Origin: Bacillota bacterium | Lineage (GTDB): Bacteria > Bacillota > Clostridia > Christensenellales > Christensenellaceae | DNA: 64,000 bases | Direction: 5' to 3' | Assembly: GCA_023408315.1 (NCBI GenBank) | Contig: JAEYKI010000019.1 | Location: 248,001-312,000 of the forward strand | Part shown: one piece after another, positions 7,543-16,214 of the stretch | Position numbering within the stretch: position 1 is the stretch's first letter | Layout of the letters: the number at the start of each line of letters is the position of its first letter | Translations under genes and position numbers: made by a program | Notes under the pieces: generated by a model | The model's input: the letters and a program-made list of their open reading frames with translations, nothing else | The model's database searches: none | Told to the model about the DNA's origin: nothing

Positions 7543-8495
7543 ATTACGCCGCCTTTCATACTGATTTGTCCGGATAAGCCGGGCGTTAAAAGCACTTCCA
7601 GTTTTTCAGTTACATATGCCGCTTCCGCCCCCGCGTTGGCAAGCAGCAGGGAACCAAAATCCGAATGCTTTTTTAATCCCAACACAAACAGCGCCGTGCT
7701 GAGCGCGTCTGCATGAGTTCCTGATGGGCAGACCACGGTGACTGAAAGGAGACCGCTCTGCGCGGGCGCTCCCGTACGGGGGTCTATAATATGGTGCCAA
7801 CGCCTTCCTTCCCTTATAAAGAAGCGCTCGTTGACGCCCGAGGTTACAACGCTGCAGTCCGAACATTGCAGGGTAAACAGGCTTTCGCACCGCGGCCGCA
7901 GAGGGTTCTGTACGCCTACACGCCACGGTGAACCGTCCGGCTTTAAGCCAACGGCAACTATGTTTCCGCCCAGGTTTGCGAGCGCGCTTTGCACGCCGTT
8001 TTTTGCAAGGATTCGCCTCACTTCGTCTCCCGCATACCCCTTGGCTATACCGCCAAGGTCCACTGCCATGCCGGGTTTTTTTAATTCAGCGGCAGACTGC
8101 TCCGGGTAAACCAACAGGCCTTCGTATCCGGTATATCCCAAAGCCTTGTTAATCTCTTGGGCAGAGGGAAGGTAATTTCCTTTTTTGCCAATGCTCCAGA
8201 GAGTAGTGAGAGGCCCTGCAGTGACGTCAAACGTGGCCGCTGTCAGTTGGGAATATTTACGGGCCAGGCCCAGAAGATACAGCGTATCTGCATGCATTTT
8301 TTGCGGGCCTGTGCCTGCTTTTATGTTCAGCTTATATATATCGCTGCCTTCCCGGTAAACAGACATCCGGCCCGATATTTCGCATACGCGCTGCGCCGCC
8401 AGTTCAACCGCCCGGTGATTTCCGGAGCCATAAATCTGAATGGTATTCATGGTTCCCAATGCAATGAATGTTTTGCTGGTGGTCTCACAAGGCAT
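7539..8495 (-). CDS. apbE: FAD:protein FMN transferase ApbE
   Basis: 318-aa flavin transferase that moves FMN from FAD to a Thr/Ser in an SGAT-type site. Hallmarks seen in order are FDVTAGPL, the DLGGIAKGYA loop, NLGGN, VTSG with NERFF, HHIIDPRTG and the metal-binding HADALSTALFVLGL. No signal peptide or lipobox is evident at the N-terminus, so it may act on its partner before or during export. It is first in a two-gene operon with its obvious substrate, the FMN-binding fusion at 6241-7542 (ATGA overlap). Confidence 0.93.
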   Translation of the reverse strand: MPCETTSKTFIALGTMNTIQIYGSGNHRAVELAAQRVCEISGRMSVYREGSDIYKLNIKAGTGPQKMHADTLYLLGLARKYSQLTAATFDVTAGPLTTLWSIGKKGNYLPSAQEINKALGYTGYEGLLVYPEQSAAELKKPGMAVDLGGIAKGYAGDEVRRILAKNGVQSALANLGGNIVAVGLKPDGSPWRVGVQNPLRPRCESLFTLQCSDCSVVTSGVNERFFIREGRRWHHIIDPRTGAPAQSGLLSVTVVCPSGTHADALSTALFVLGLKKHSDFGSLLLANAGAEAAYVTEKLEVLLTPGLSGQISMKGGVI

Positions 8496-8610
8496 CGCCA
8501 GTCCTCCTTTTTGTTGCTGGCTTTACTATAAACAGCAAATATGTAGGGCCTATGAACCTTTTTAAAATATTAATGAACGCAAATTGAATTGTCTGTGAAT
8601 TTTTTTGAAC

Positions 8611-8640
8611 AAAAAGCCCGGCATTGCTGAAATACCGGGC
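8611..8640 (-). terminator. intrinsic terminator after methyltransferase operon
   Basis: GCCCGG/CCGGGC arms extended by AAT/ATT with one mismatch; on the minus strand five T follow. It separates the one-carbon operon from apbE. Confidence 0.8.
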
Positions 8641-8666
8641 GGCGCACCGTTATATTTGGGGCGTTT

Positions 8667-9449
8667 TTAGTGGTTGCGCATATAGGCAATATAACCGAGG
8701 CAGTACTCGTCAAGCCCCGCAACAGCCAGGGAAGAGAGTAAAGCGGATTTTATGGTGGGCGAGGTGATATCCAGAATAGCGGCGGAAAGCCCCAAGACAA
8801 TAGCGGCGGAAAGAAAAGAAGCGTTTATGTTGATGCGTTTGGGCAACCCAAAAGACACGTTGGATACACCGCATACGGTTTTTACGCCGGAGAATCTTGC
8901 GCGCATGGCGGCAACGGTGTCCAGCGAGCGCTTGAGATTGTAATCGGATACGGCAAGGGATTCAGCCAGAACGTCTATCAAAACCTTATCCTGCGGGATA
9001 CCGGCCTGCGCGATTTTATCCAGCAAGCGGCCTGCGTTATCCGCGCGTTTCTGCGCAGTATCCGGAATGCCTTTTTCATCAATAGGCAATCCCACAACCC
9101 AAGCGCCCGCCTCCGCAATCAGGGGAAGCAGTTGGGTGCGCTCTGCCAGGGAAACCGAATTGACGATAACGGGCCTGCCTCCCAGCATGCCCATGGCCTG
9201 GGCGATTACATCCGGCGAGGGGGAATCCAGCATAATCCCAACTCCAGACTGTTCCAGTACAAGGCCTAAAAGCCATTTCATACTTGCAAGCTCATCATCT
9301 GTCCCCGCGGCTGTATTGATATCTAAAAAATCTGCGCCGGCTTCGACCTGAGTTAAGATCAGGTTTTTTAAATAGTCCGCGTCCCTGGATATAACAGCGG
9401 CCTGCGTTTTGGGAATGGAGGTGTTCAGCTTTTCACCAATAATAATCAT
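8667..9449 (-). CDS. methyltetrahydrofolate:corrinoid methyltransferase
   Basis: 260-aa TIM-barrel enzyme of the pterin-binding family (AcsE/MeTr, equal to the folate module of MetH). Visible features are IIGEKLNTSIP at the N-terminus, DFLDINTAAG, PVIVNSV and VCGVSNVSFGLPKR. It should move the methyl group of CH3-THF to the cobalt of a corrinoid protein. Its start codon directly follows the stop codon of the upstream homocysteine methyltransferase-MTHFR gene (TAA then ATG), so the two are co-translated, and together they look like a dissected MetH. No corrinoid protein gene is present in this window. Confidence 0.88.
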   Translation of the reverse strand: MIIIGEKLNTSIPKTQAAVISRDADYLKNLILTQVEAGADFLDINTAAGTDDELASMKWLLGLVLEQSGVGIMLDSPSPDVIAQAMGMLGGRPVIVNSVSLAERTQLLPLIAEAGAWVVGLPIDEKGIPDTAQKRADNAGRLLDKIAQAGIPQDKVLIDVLAESLAVSDYNLKRSLDTVAAMRARFSGVKTVCGVSNVSFGLPKRININASFLSAAIVLGLSAAILDITSPTIKSALLSSLAVAGLDEYCLGYIAYMRNH

Positions 9450-11204
9450 TTATTCAAAACTCCTTATTTTTTGTATCAGCGCGCATACCATATCCGTCTT
9501 TTTTAGAGGCGTTATAATATAGTATCCGTTGCAGCTAGAATATGTTTTTTTAACAATCTCCATGCAATACCGGATGGATACTTCCGCAGCTTCTGCCGCC
9601 GGTTTGCCCTCCAGTTCACAAATCAAATTACCGGGTATCTGGATGCCAGGCACCTCATTGTTTAAAAAAAGTGCGTTCTTATATCCGGCAACAGGCAGTA
9701 GTCCCGCCAATATGTTGCAGTCCAGTTCTTTTTTGGCCAGAAAGAGGTTTTGGACCGCCGAATCCGAAAAAACGGGCTGGGTCAGCAGGAATTCCGCACC
9801 GCTCTCAATCTTCTGGCTGGCACGTTTAAGCTCCGCAGAAAAATTGGCGGCGTTGGGGTTGAGCGCGCCGCCGATGCAGTAAGGCGAATCCAGAAATATC
9901 TCGGCGTTCAAATGCCGGATAAAGGAGATAAGGCCGCTCGCGCTAAAATGATAAACGCCTTTGTATTCGCCTCTGTCCCGCAGAGAAACAGGATCACCCG
10001 TCACAACAAAAATATTTTCAAGCCCTTCCATTTTTCCAGCAATAAGCGCTGCCTGCAATCCAATCTGGTTTCGGTCCCGGCAGCACAAATGGGGCAAAAC
10101 GTTTATCCCTGTTTCCCGTTCCACCCTGGCCGCCACCATAATGCTGTCCGCACGGCTACGTGCCAGCGGGGAATCCGCAATGGTGGCCAGGTCCGCTCCG
10201 GCGGCCTGCGCTTTTCTGGCAGAATCAATCAGAAAAGCGCAGTTGGGATTCAGCGGTGCGTCCAGTTCAACCGCAAGCAATTTTTTGCCCTGCGCCAATT
10301 TTTTCAGCAGCCTGTTTTTGGATGCTGTTTTTTGATCCGTGGGGGCATTTCTTGGTGCTGCGCTTGGGGGGGCCTGCCGCGCCCGCACACGCCTTACGGT
10401 CTCTCGAATGTGTTCCGGCGTTGTTCCGCAGCATCCCCCCAGCACCTGCACGCCCAGCCCGTAAATATCCGCCAGTCGGGAGGAGAAATATACGGCGTTG
10501 TCCTGATATACGGTGCGGCCGTTTAGGGTAGTTGGATAACCGGCGTTGGGCATGGCTGACAAAGGCTTTTGAATGGGCCCCAGGGCCGCGAGCAGATTGT
10601 ACATATGGCTGGGCCCGCACGAGCAATTGAGGCCCACAATATCCGTATGGGGGCATTCCGCAGCTACGTGAAGCAGATTTTTATAATACATGCCGCTATT
10701 GGTATACCCTTCCTGCGAAACGGCGAAGGATACAAACACAAGAGCATGCGGGTTGTTTTTCTTAATAAGTGCAAGAGAGGAATACAGCGGATCAAGGCAG
10801 GCCTGCGTTTCAAATAAAAAATTGGTTGCACCGCATTCTATAAAAATACGCGTGATATCCTGGTATTCGCCGCTTACCGGTTGATCTTCCCGGAGGATGG
10901 GGCCGATATCCGCAAAAACGCGTGCGTCAGTACCCTGCACGGCTTGCATTGCGATGGCGTATCCCCTTTGTATAACGGAAGAAACCTCGCCGGGGCCGCT
11001 TAAAAACTGAAGATTGGCTGCAAACGTATTGGTCTTTATGGCAACGGCACCCGCCTGCAGGTAGGCGCGGTGTATACCTAGGACAATATCCGGATCGCTT
11101 TCGTTGGCGTATTCACATAAAGCCGCTTTTTTGGCGAGCAGACTGTAATAGGTTCCAAACGCGCCGTCAAAGAAAAATGGCGTTTTAAGGGGTGGAGCGT
11201 TCAA
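9450..11204 (-). CDS. bifunctional homocysteine S-methyltransferase / methylenetetrahydrofolate reductase
   Basis: 584-aa fusion. Residues 1 to about 275 are a homocysteine methyltransferase barrel with its three zinc cysteines in GLNCSCG and VLGGCCGTTPEHI. From about 300 onwards is a methylenetetrahydrofolate reductase domain (KKLLAVELDAP, PHLCCRDRN, FVVTGDP, LLTQPVFS). The order matches Bacillus YitJ-type proteins. Start is TTG at 11204, 7 nt after AGGAGAGGG. It makes CH3-THF and has the homocysteine site but no cobalamin domain; the neighbouring MeTr supplies the folate-to-corrinoid step. No SAM riboswitch or T-box is recognisable in the 174-bp leader region. Confidence 0.9.
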   Translation of the reverse strand: MNAPPLKTPFFFDGAFGTYYSLLAKKAALCEYANESDPDIVLGIHRAYLQAGAVAIKTNTFAANLQFLSGPGEVSSVIQRGYAIAMQAVQGTDARVFADIGPILREDQPVSGEYQDITRIFIECGATNFLFETQACLDPLYSSLALIKKNNPHALVFVSFAVSQEGYTNSGMYYKNLLHVAAECPHTDIVGLNCSCGPSHMYNLLAALGPIQKPLSAMPNAGYPTTLNGRTVYQDNAVYFSSRLADIYGLGVQVLGGCCGTTPEHIRETVRRVRARQAPPSAAPRNAPTDQKTASKNRLLKKLAQGKKLLAVELDAPLNPNCAFLIDSARKAQAAGADLATIADSPLARSRADSIMVAARVERETGINVLPHLCCRDRNQIGLQAALIAGKMEGLENIFVVTGDPVSLRDRGEYKGVYHFSASGLISFIRHLNAEIFLDSPYCIGGALNPNAANFSAELKRASQKIESGAEFLLTQPVFSDSAVQNLFLAKKELDCNILAGLLPVAGYKNALFLNNEVPGIQIPGNLICELEGKPAAEAAEVSIRYCMEIVKKTYSSCNGYYIITPLKKTDMVCALIQKIRSFE

Positions 11205-11293
11205 TTCTATACCCTCTCCTGTTTTTTTCTTATTTTCTAATATATCACAAATAGCGTGTTAAGTATAATTTTCGTATTATTTTTGCAAGAATA

Positions 11294-11320
11294 TTGTGCA
11301 GATAAAAAACATGTTATAAT
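11294..11320 (+). promoter_or_regulatory. candidate promoter for c-di-GMP protein
   Basis: TTGTGC at 11294-11299 and TATAAT at 11315-11320, spaced 15 bp, slightly short of ideal. The start codon is 58 bp downstream. Confidence 0.45.
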
Positions 11321-11378
11321 ATATAATCATGCTCTCAAAGCCGCAGATTATGACAGGCATGCAGGAAGGAAACAGTTC

Positions 11379-14366
11379 ATGAACCTTTTGAATTCAATAA
11401 GCGTTTATCTTTTCGTAGCTGTTGTCCTGACTGCTTTTTTAGCCATATACGCCATCGCAAACGGAAGGTCTAAACCGGCGTGTTCGTTTGCCGTTATGTG
11501 CCTTTTAATTTCAATATATGTATTCGGATACATGATGGAGCTGAACAGCCGGGATGCTGCATCGGCGCTGTTCTGGAATCAGATACAGTATCTGGGGCTG
11601 CCATTTTTTCCCGCCATGCTGCTTATTCTTTCGATGCAATATGCAAAAAAAGAACGGTATTTAAAACCGGGCTACATAGTCTTGTTTTTGGTTGTTCCGG
11701 TATTTGTATTCTTGATTCATTTAACCAACGGCTATCACCATTTGTTTTATTCTGAAATAGTATACCGTTCCGGAGGCCCCCTGCGGGTTTTGATTTTTGG
11801 ACGGGGCGTTTTATACTATGTTCAGCCTGCGTTTGTTTTTTTCAGCCTGTTCTGGTCTGTTGCTCTGATTCTGGGAAAGTTCAGAATTACCGAAAAAGTG
11901 GAGCGCAAATCTTTACTGCTCACCCTGCCCGCTGCCATTCTGCCCTGCATTGGAATGGTTATGATCGCCTTTAACGCATTTTCTTTGGATCTGGATTTTG
12001 CCGCCATCATGTCTCCCGTATCCTGCCTGCTGCTGATGGTCTCTGTTTTTAAATTTCAATTTTTAAATTTAAAACCTTTGGTGTACAGGCGTGTGTTTGA
12101 GAGCTCGGGCAACGGCGTTATTGTGTTGAGAGACAATATGATTATAGATTTTAACGAAGCGGCCGCCGGGATATTCTCAGAACTGGGGAAACATGCCCTG
12201 CATAAAAATATATTTTGCGTACTGGGAATATACGAGCCGTTGCTTTTGGCTGTTGCAGAAAAAAAGGAAGAGCAGATAGAAGTGCGGAGGGAAAATAAGT
12301 CCAGATATTATTACATAAATGTTTCCAACATTGTTGAAAACAGGGTGTCGTCCGGCCTGTTGATTATTCTTACTGAAATCACCCGCAATATAGAAATTAT
12401 GAAGGTTCTGGAGAAAAGCGAACAGAAAAACAGGTTGCTTTTAACCCAGATGAGGCAAGGCCTGCTGGTTTGCAAAATGGTAAATCCCGGCGGAGAGAGG
12501 GATTTCATATGCATAGACGATAACCCGGCGTTTGAGGCCATTACGGGCTTTAAAAAGCAGGATATACTGGGCGGTTCCATATTCAAGCTATATCCGGATA
12601 TGCGGGACAAGCTGTTTATGCGGTTTGAGGATATTTGCCTGACCGGGCGGTCGTATCAGGTGGAATACCGGCTTCGTGAAAAGGGCAAGTATTTTGACAT
12701 TGTTCTGTATTCGCCCCAGCCCAGGCAGTTTGCCATGATTGTTTCAGACATTACAGAGCGCAAAGAAATGTACGAAGTTTTAAAGGAACAGCGGACGGTG
12801 TTGACGGCAATAGCAAAGGCAAACGGCGAAATGCTCTCCAACCGGGGCCTGATGGGCGCCCTTGCGGAGGGACTCAGGCTGGTGGGCCTGTCCACGGAGG
12901 CGGACAATGTTTCGCTGTATGTGAACAGGTACGACGGGGAGCAGAGGCGCTTTACGGCAAGCCATCAGATTGCCTGGAGCGGCGAGACAGGAGAGATTAG
13001 CCTGAACCACGCGTACCTGCAGAGCTTTTTTCTGGAAGAGACGGACGATTTTGCGCATTGTCTGGCAGCCGGAAAGCCTTTTTCCAACCTGGCGGCAAGC
13101 ATGCCCGAGTCCGGCTTAAAAAAATTTTTTGAGGCAAATCAAATCAAATCATACCTTGTATTCCCCCTTTTCGCAGAAAAAAGCCTGTGGGGGTTTATTG
13201 CCTTTTATAACTGCAAAGCGGCAAAAATATGGACGAGCAGCGAGATATCCGTATTGACACTGTTTGCGGGCGCAATGTCCGGTGCGGTGGAAAGGCATTC
13301 GTTTGAAAAGAAAATAGAAGACTTGAGTTACCACGACCAACTGACCGGCCTGTATAACCGCAGGTTTTTTGAGGAGGAAATGCAGAGGCTGGATACACGG
13401 AGAAACTACCCCCTTACTGTGATTATTGCGGACGTAAACGGCCTTAAGCTTACAAACGATGCATTTGGCCATTTTTTGGGGGACAAGCTGCTTCAAAAAG
13501 CATCCGACGTTTTCCGCAGTGGGTGCAGAGCCGATGATATCATCGCGCGCATCGGGGGAGACGAGTTTTCTATTCTTTTGCCCAAAACGGACTCCAGAGA
13601 AGCGCAACGCATCATTAGGCGCATTCAGAACACCATTGCAGAGGATTCCACGGAGAATATTATTTTGTCCGTCTCCTTTGGGCATTCCACAAAGTACGAG
13701 CCCGAAGAATCCATGATAGACGTGATTAAAAAAGCGGAAGACCATATGTATAACAACAAGCTTACCGAAGGCATTAAGATACGCAGCCGGACGCTCGAGA
13801 TTATCAAGAAAAAGCTGTACGGCAAAAATGAGCGCGAGCAGAGGCATTCAGAACGTGTGCGAAAATTATGCGGCGAGATTGGCAAGGCCATGCAAATGAA
13901 TCCTCTGCAACTAAAAGAACTGAAAACAGCCGGAATGCTGCACGATATTGGGAAGGTTGCGGTGGAAGACAGGATTCTGAACAAGGAAGCCGAGTTGGAC
14001 CAGAACGAGACGCTAAAGATTCGCAGGCACGCGGAGATAGGTTACCATATCCTCAGCTCGGTGGGGGAACTGGCGCAGATTGCGCATTTCGTTCTGGCCC
14101 ATCAGGAGCGGTGGGATGGAACGGGCTATCCCAAACAGCTTAAGGGCGACGACATCCCCATTCAGTCCAGGATTATTGCCATTGCGGACGCATTTGACGC
14201 GATGACAAGTCCAAGCCCCTTCAGGGAGCCTAAAAGCGAAGCCGAAGCGGTGCGGGAACTGGAAAAAAACGCGGGTTACCAGTTTGACCCGGCGATTGTA
14301 GAAATATTTTTGCAGCAGGTTTTAAACCGGCCCATATCAGAAAATAGCGGAGAACGGAACCAATAA
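11379..14366 (+). CDS. 7TM-PAS-GAF-GGDEF-HD-GYP cyclic-di-GMP turnover protein
   Basis: 995-aa membrane signalling protein starting at ATG 11379 behind AGGAAGGAA. Order: about seven membrane helices (1-225, histidine-kinase 7TM type), two PAS-like regions (about 235-350 and 360-470), a GAF-like domain (about 480-650), GGDEF and HD-GYP. The cyclase motif is intact (GGDEF at 726-730) with an RxxD inhibition site at 717-720. The phosphodiesterase motif is also intact (HDIGK at 855-859, HQERWDGTGYP ending at 918). Both making and breaking of c-di-GMP are therefore possible, with the balance presumably set by PAS/GAF input. It stands alone with its own promoter. Confidence 0.92.
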   Translation: MNLLNSISVYLFVAVVLTAFLAIYAIANGRSKPACSFAVMCLLISIYVFGYMMELNSRDAASALFWNQIQYLGLPFFPAMLLILSMQYAKKERYLKPGYIVLFLVVPVFVFLIHLTNGYHHLFYSEIVYRSGGPLRVLIFGRGVLYYVQPAFVFFSLFWSVALILGKFRITEKVERKSLLLTLPAAILPCIGMVMIAFNAFSLDLDFAAIMSPVSCLLLMVSVFKFQFLNLKPLVYRRVFESSGNGVIVLRDNMIIDFNEAAAGIFSELGKHALHKNIFCVLGIYEPLLLAVAEKKEEQIEVRRENKSRYYYINVSNIVENRVSSGLLIILTEITRNIEIMKVLEKSEQKNRLLLTQMRQGLLVCKMVNPGGERDFICIDDNPAFEAITGFKKQDILGGSIFKLYPDMRDKLFMRFEDICLTGRSYQVEYRLREKGKYFDIVLYSPQPRQFAMIVSDITERKEMYEVLKEQRTVLTAIAKANGEMLSNRGLMGALAEGLRLVGLSTEADNVSLYVNRYDGEQRRFTASHQIAWSGETGEISLNHAYLQSFFLEETDDFAHCLAAGKPFSNLAASMPESGLKKFFEANQIKSYLVFPLFAEKSLWGFIAFYNCKAAKIWTSSEISVLTLFAGAMSGAVERHSFEKKIEDLSYHDQLTGLYNRRFFEEEMQRLDTRRNYPLTVIIADVNGLKLTNDAFGHFLGDKLLQKASDVFRSGCRADDIIARIGGDEFSILLPKTDSREAQRIIRRIQNTIAEDSTENIILSVSFGHSTKYEPEESMIDVIKKAEDHMYNNKLTEGIKIRSRTLEIIKKKLYGKNEREQRHSERVRKLCGEIGKAMQMNPLQLKELKTAGMLHDIGKVAVEDRILNKEAELDQNETLKIRRHAEIGYHILSSVGELAQIAHFVLAHQERWDGTGYPKQLKGDDIPIQSRIIAIADAFDAMTSPSPFREPKSEAEAVRELEKNAGYQFDPAIVEIFLQQVLNRPISENSGERNQ

Positions 14367-14449
14367 AAATCAGTCGGGCTCCTCTTTTTTTCTTAAAGCA
14401 GGTTTGATTTTTATAAAATAAGTTATCATTACAATAATGGCTTGTCCCA

Positions 14450-14478
14450 TTGACATTGAATGCGCGGCGGGATACAAT
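14450..14478 (+). promoter_or_regulatory. strong promoter of zinc-uptake operon
   Basis: TTGACA at 14450-14455, 17-bp spacer, TACAAT at 14473-14478. The Zur/Fur-type box begins 2 bp downstream. Confidence 0.85.
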
Positions 14479-14480
14479 AA

Positions 14481-14503
14481 ATGAGAATGATATTCATTCT
14501 CAT
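14481..14503 (+). promoter_or_regulatory. perfect Zur/Fur-type operator
   Basis: ATGAGAATGA and TCATTCTCAT are perfect 10-bp inverted arms around TAT. It lies between the -10 element and the start of znuA, over the expected transcription start, so binding of the metal-loaded regulator should block the promoter. The Fur-family gene at 17127 in the same operon is the obvious binder, giving negative autoregulation. Zur rather than Fur is inferred from the Znu-type transporter. Confidence 0.85.
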
Positions 14504-14517
14504 TTAGGAGATTTAAA

Positions 14518-15432
14518 ATGAGTAAACGCAGTTTTACATTAATGGCATTGTTTCTGGCCACTGTTCTGCTGATGGCGGGATGCGGCGCAGCGCAGGGGAC
14601 GCAGAGCCCTTTGGGTACCACCGCAGGGGAAAGCGGGCAGGCAACCGTCGCGGCCTCTTTTTACCCCATGTATATCATGTTGCTCAACGTTACAAAGGAT
14701 ACGGATATACGGGTGGTGGATATGACGCAGCCCACAACCGGGTGCCTGCATGATTATTCGGCGACGCCAGGCGATATGAAGAACCTGGAGGGAGCAAGCG
14801 CGCTTGTAATCAACGGGGCGGGCATGGAATCCTTTATGGGCAAGGTGCTTGCGCAGTTCCCGCATTTGTCCGTTATTGAGGCCAGCAAGGGGATTGAACT
14901 GATACAGGGCGAAGGGGACGAGGGTGAAAACCCGCACGTCTGGGTAAGCGTCTCTGGCGCCATTCAGCAGGTGAAAAATATAGGCGAGGGGCTGGAGGCC
15001 TTGTTTCCGGCGGAAGCGGATAAAATAGCCGCCAATACGTTGGCATATGCGGCGAAACTGGAAGACTTGCGCACCCGCATGCACCAGGAACTGGACGGCC
15101 TGCCAAACCGGGATGTGGTTACCTTTCACGAAGCTTTTCCATACTTTGCGCAGGAATTTAATTTGAACATAGAGGGCGTGATTGAGCGCGAGCCGGGTTC
15201 CGAACCAAGCGCAAGGGAACTTGCGGAAACCATTGACACGATCAACCGGCTGCATGTGAAGGCTTTGTTTGCAGAGCCCCAATATCCGGCGACCGCGGCA
15301 AACACCATTGCCAAGGAAACAGGCGGCAAGGTTTACACACTGGATCCCGCCGTAACGGGGCCCGTGGATGCGGATGCCTATATAACCATTATGGAAAGCA
15401 ACCTGCAGGTTTTAAAGGAGGCCCTTCAATGA
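14518..15432 (+). CDS. znuA: zinc ABC transporter substrate-binding lipoprotein (ZnuA-like)
   Basis: 304-aa lipoprotein with a signal peptide and lipobox LMAGC. It belongs to the cluster A-I metal-binding family: metal-ligand histidines lie in HDYSATPGD, ENPHVWVS and VTFHEAFPYF, with an acidic ligand expected in the C-terminal lobe. The family carries zinc or manganese; zinc is preferred here from the CobW partner and Zur-type box. There is no long His-rich loop. First gene of a five-gene operon, overlapping the ATPase gene by 4 nt. Confidence 0.9.
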   Translation: MSKRSFTLMALFLATVLLMAGCGAAQGTQSPLGTTAGESGQATVAASFYPMYIMLLNVTKDTDIRVVDMTQPTTGCLHDYSATPGDMKNLEGASALVINGAGMESFMGKVLAQFPHLSVIEASKGIELIQGEGDEGENPHVWVSVSGAIQQVKNIGEGLEALFPAEADKIAANTLAYAAKLEDLRTRMHQELDGLPNRDVVTFHEAFPYFAQEFNLNIEGVIEREPGSEPSARELAETIDTINRLHVKALFAEPQYPATAANTIAKETGGKVYTLDPAVTGPVDADAYITIMESNLQVLKEALQ

Positions 15433-16214
15433 ACAAAGAACCGGCGGACAGGCCGGGCGCATGCGGTTGCCTTTGCTGCACGCGGATTGAACGGTTTGGC
15501 GTGGTGCTTGGAAAAGAAGAGATATTAAAAGACGTTAATTTGCATATTCACTGCGGCGAACTGACGGCCATTATTGGCCGGAACGGCGCGGGGAAAAGCA
15601 CCCTTCTAAAAGCGATTCTGGGAGAAATACCCCACACGGGCGAACTGACCTTTCTGGACGAAAAAAACAAGCGCACAGGTACGCCATTGGTTGGCTACGT
15701 GCCCCAGAAGCTGGAGTTTGACAGCAGTTCCCCCATCAGCGTGTACGATTTGTTTGCGGCGGCGCTTTCAGCCAAGGCCGTGTGGTTTTTCCGCCCCAAA
15801 AAGTTGTGGGAGGCCGTGCGGCAAAGCCTTCAGGTGGTGGAAGCCGGGCATCTGCTGGAAAGGCGCCTGGGGGCGCTTAGCGGCGGAGAGCTGCAGCGGG
15901 TGCTGCTGGCTTTGGCGCTGGTGCCCCTGCCCGACTTGCTGCTTCTGGACGAGCCGGTATCCGGCGTAGACCAGATGGGCCTGCAACTTTTTTATAAAAC
16001 GGTGTCCAGCCTCAGGAAGAATTACGACCTTTCCATTATATTGGTGTCCCACGACCTTAGCCTGGTTGCGGAATACGCGGACCGGGTGGCGCTAATCAAC
16101 AACAACACAGTGGAATGCATTGGAACGCCGCAAGAGGTTTTTTGCAACACCATTACGCGGGATGCATTTGGCCTGCAGAGGCTGGGACATCCGGAAGGGG
16201 GCGGACAGGCATGA
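15429..16214 (+). CDS. znuC: metal ABC transporter ATP-binding protein (ZnuC-like)
   Basis: 261-aa ATPase with Walker A GRNGAGKST, signature LSGGELQRV, Walker B LLLLDEPVSGVD and switch VSHD. The first 18 residues before the ABC fold contain CGCLCC, an unusual cysteine-rich extension that might sense or bind metal. ATGA overlaps on both sides tie it to znuA and znuB. It powers import through the membrane protein at 16211. Confidence 0.92.
   Translation: MNKEPADRPGACGCLCCTRIERFGVVLGKEEILKDVNLHIHCGELTAIIGRNGAGKSTLLKAILGEIPHTGELTFLDEKNKRTGTPLVGYVPQKLEFDSSSPISVYDLFAAALSAKAVWFFRPKKLWEAVRQSLQVVEAGHLLERRLGALSGGELQRVLLALALVPLPDLLLLDEPVSGVDQMGLQLFYKTVSSLRKNYDLSIILVSHDLSLVAEYADRVALINNNTVECIGTPQEVFCNTITRDAFGLQRLGHPEGGGQA

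Noticed and set aside
11205..11378. SAM riboswitch or T-box before the methionine genes
   Set aside because: The short AT-rich leader shows no conserved riboswitch core or long paired stem; both flanking genes also need promoters in this space.
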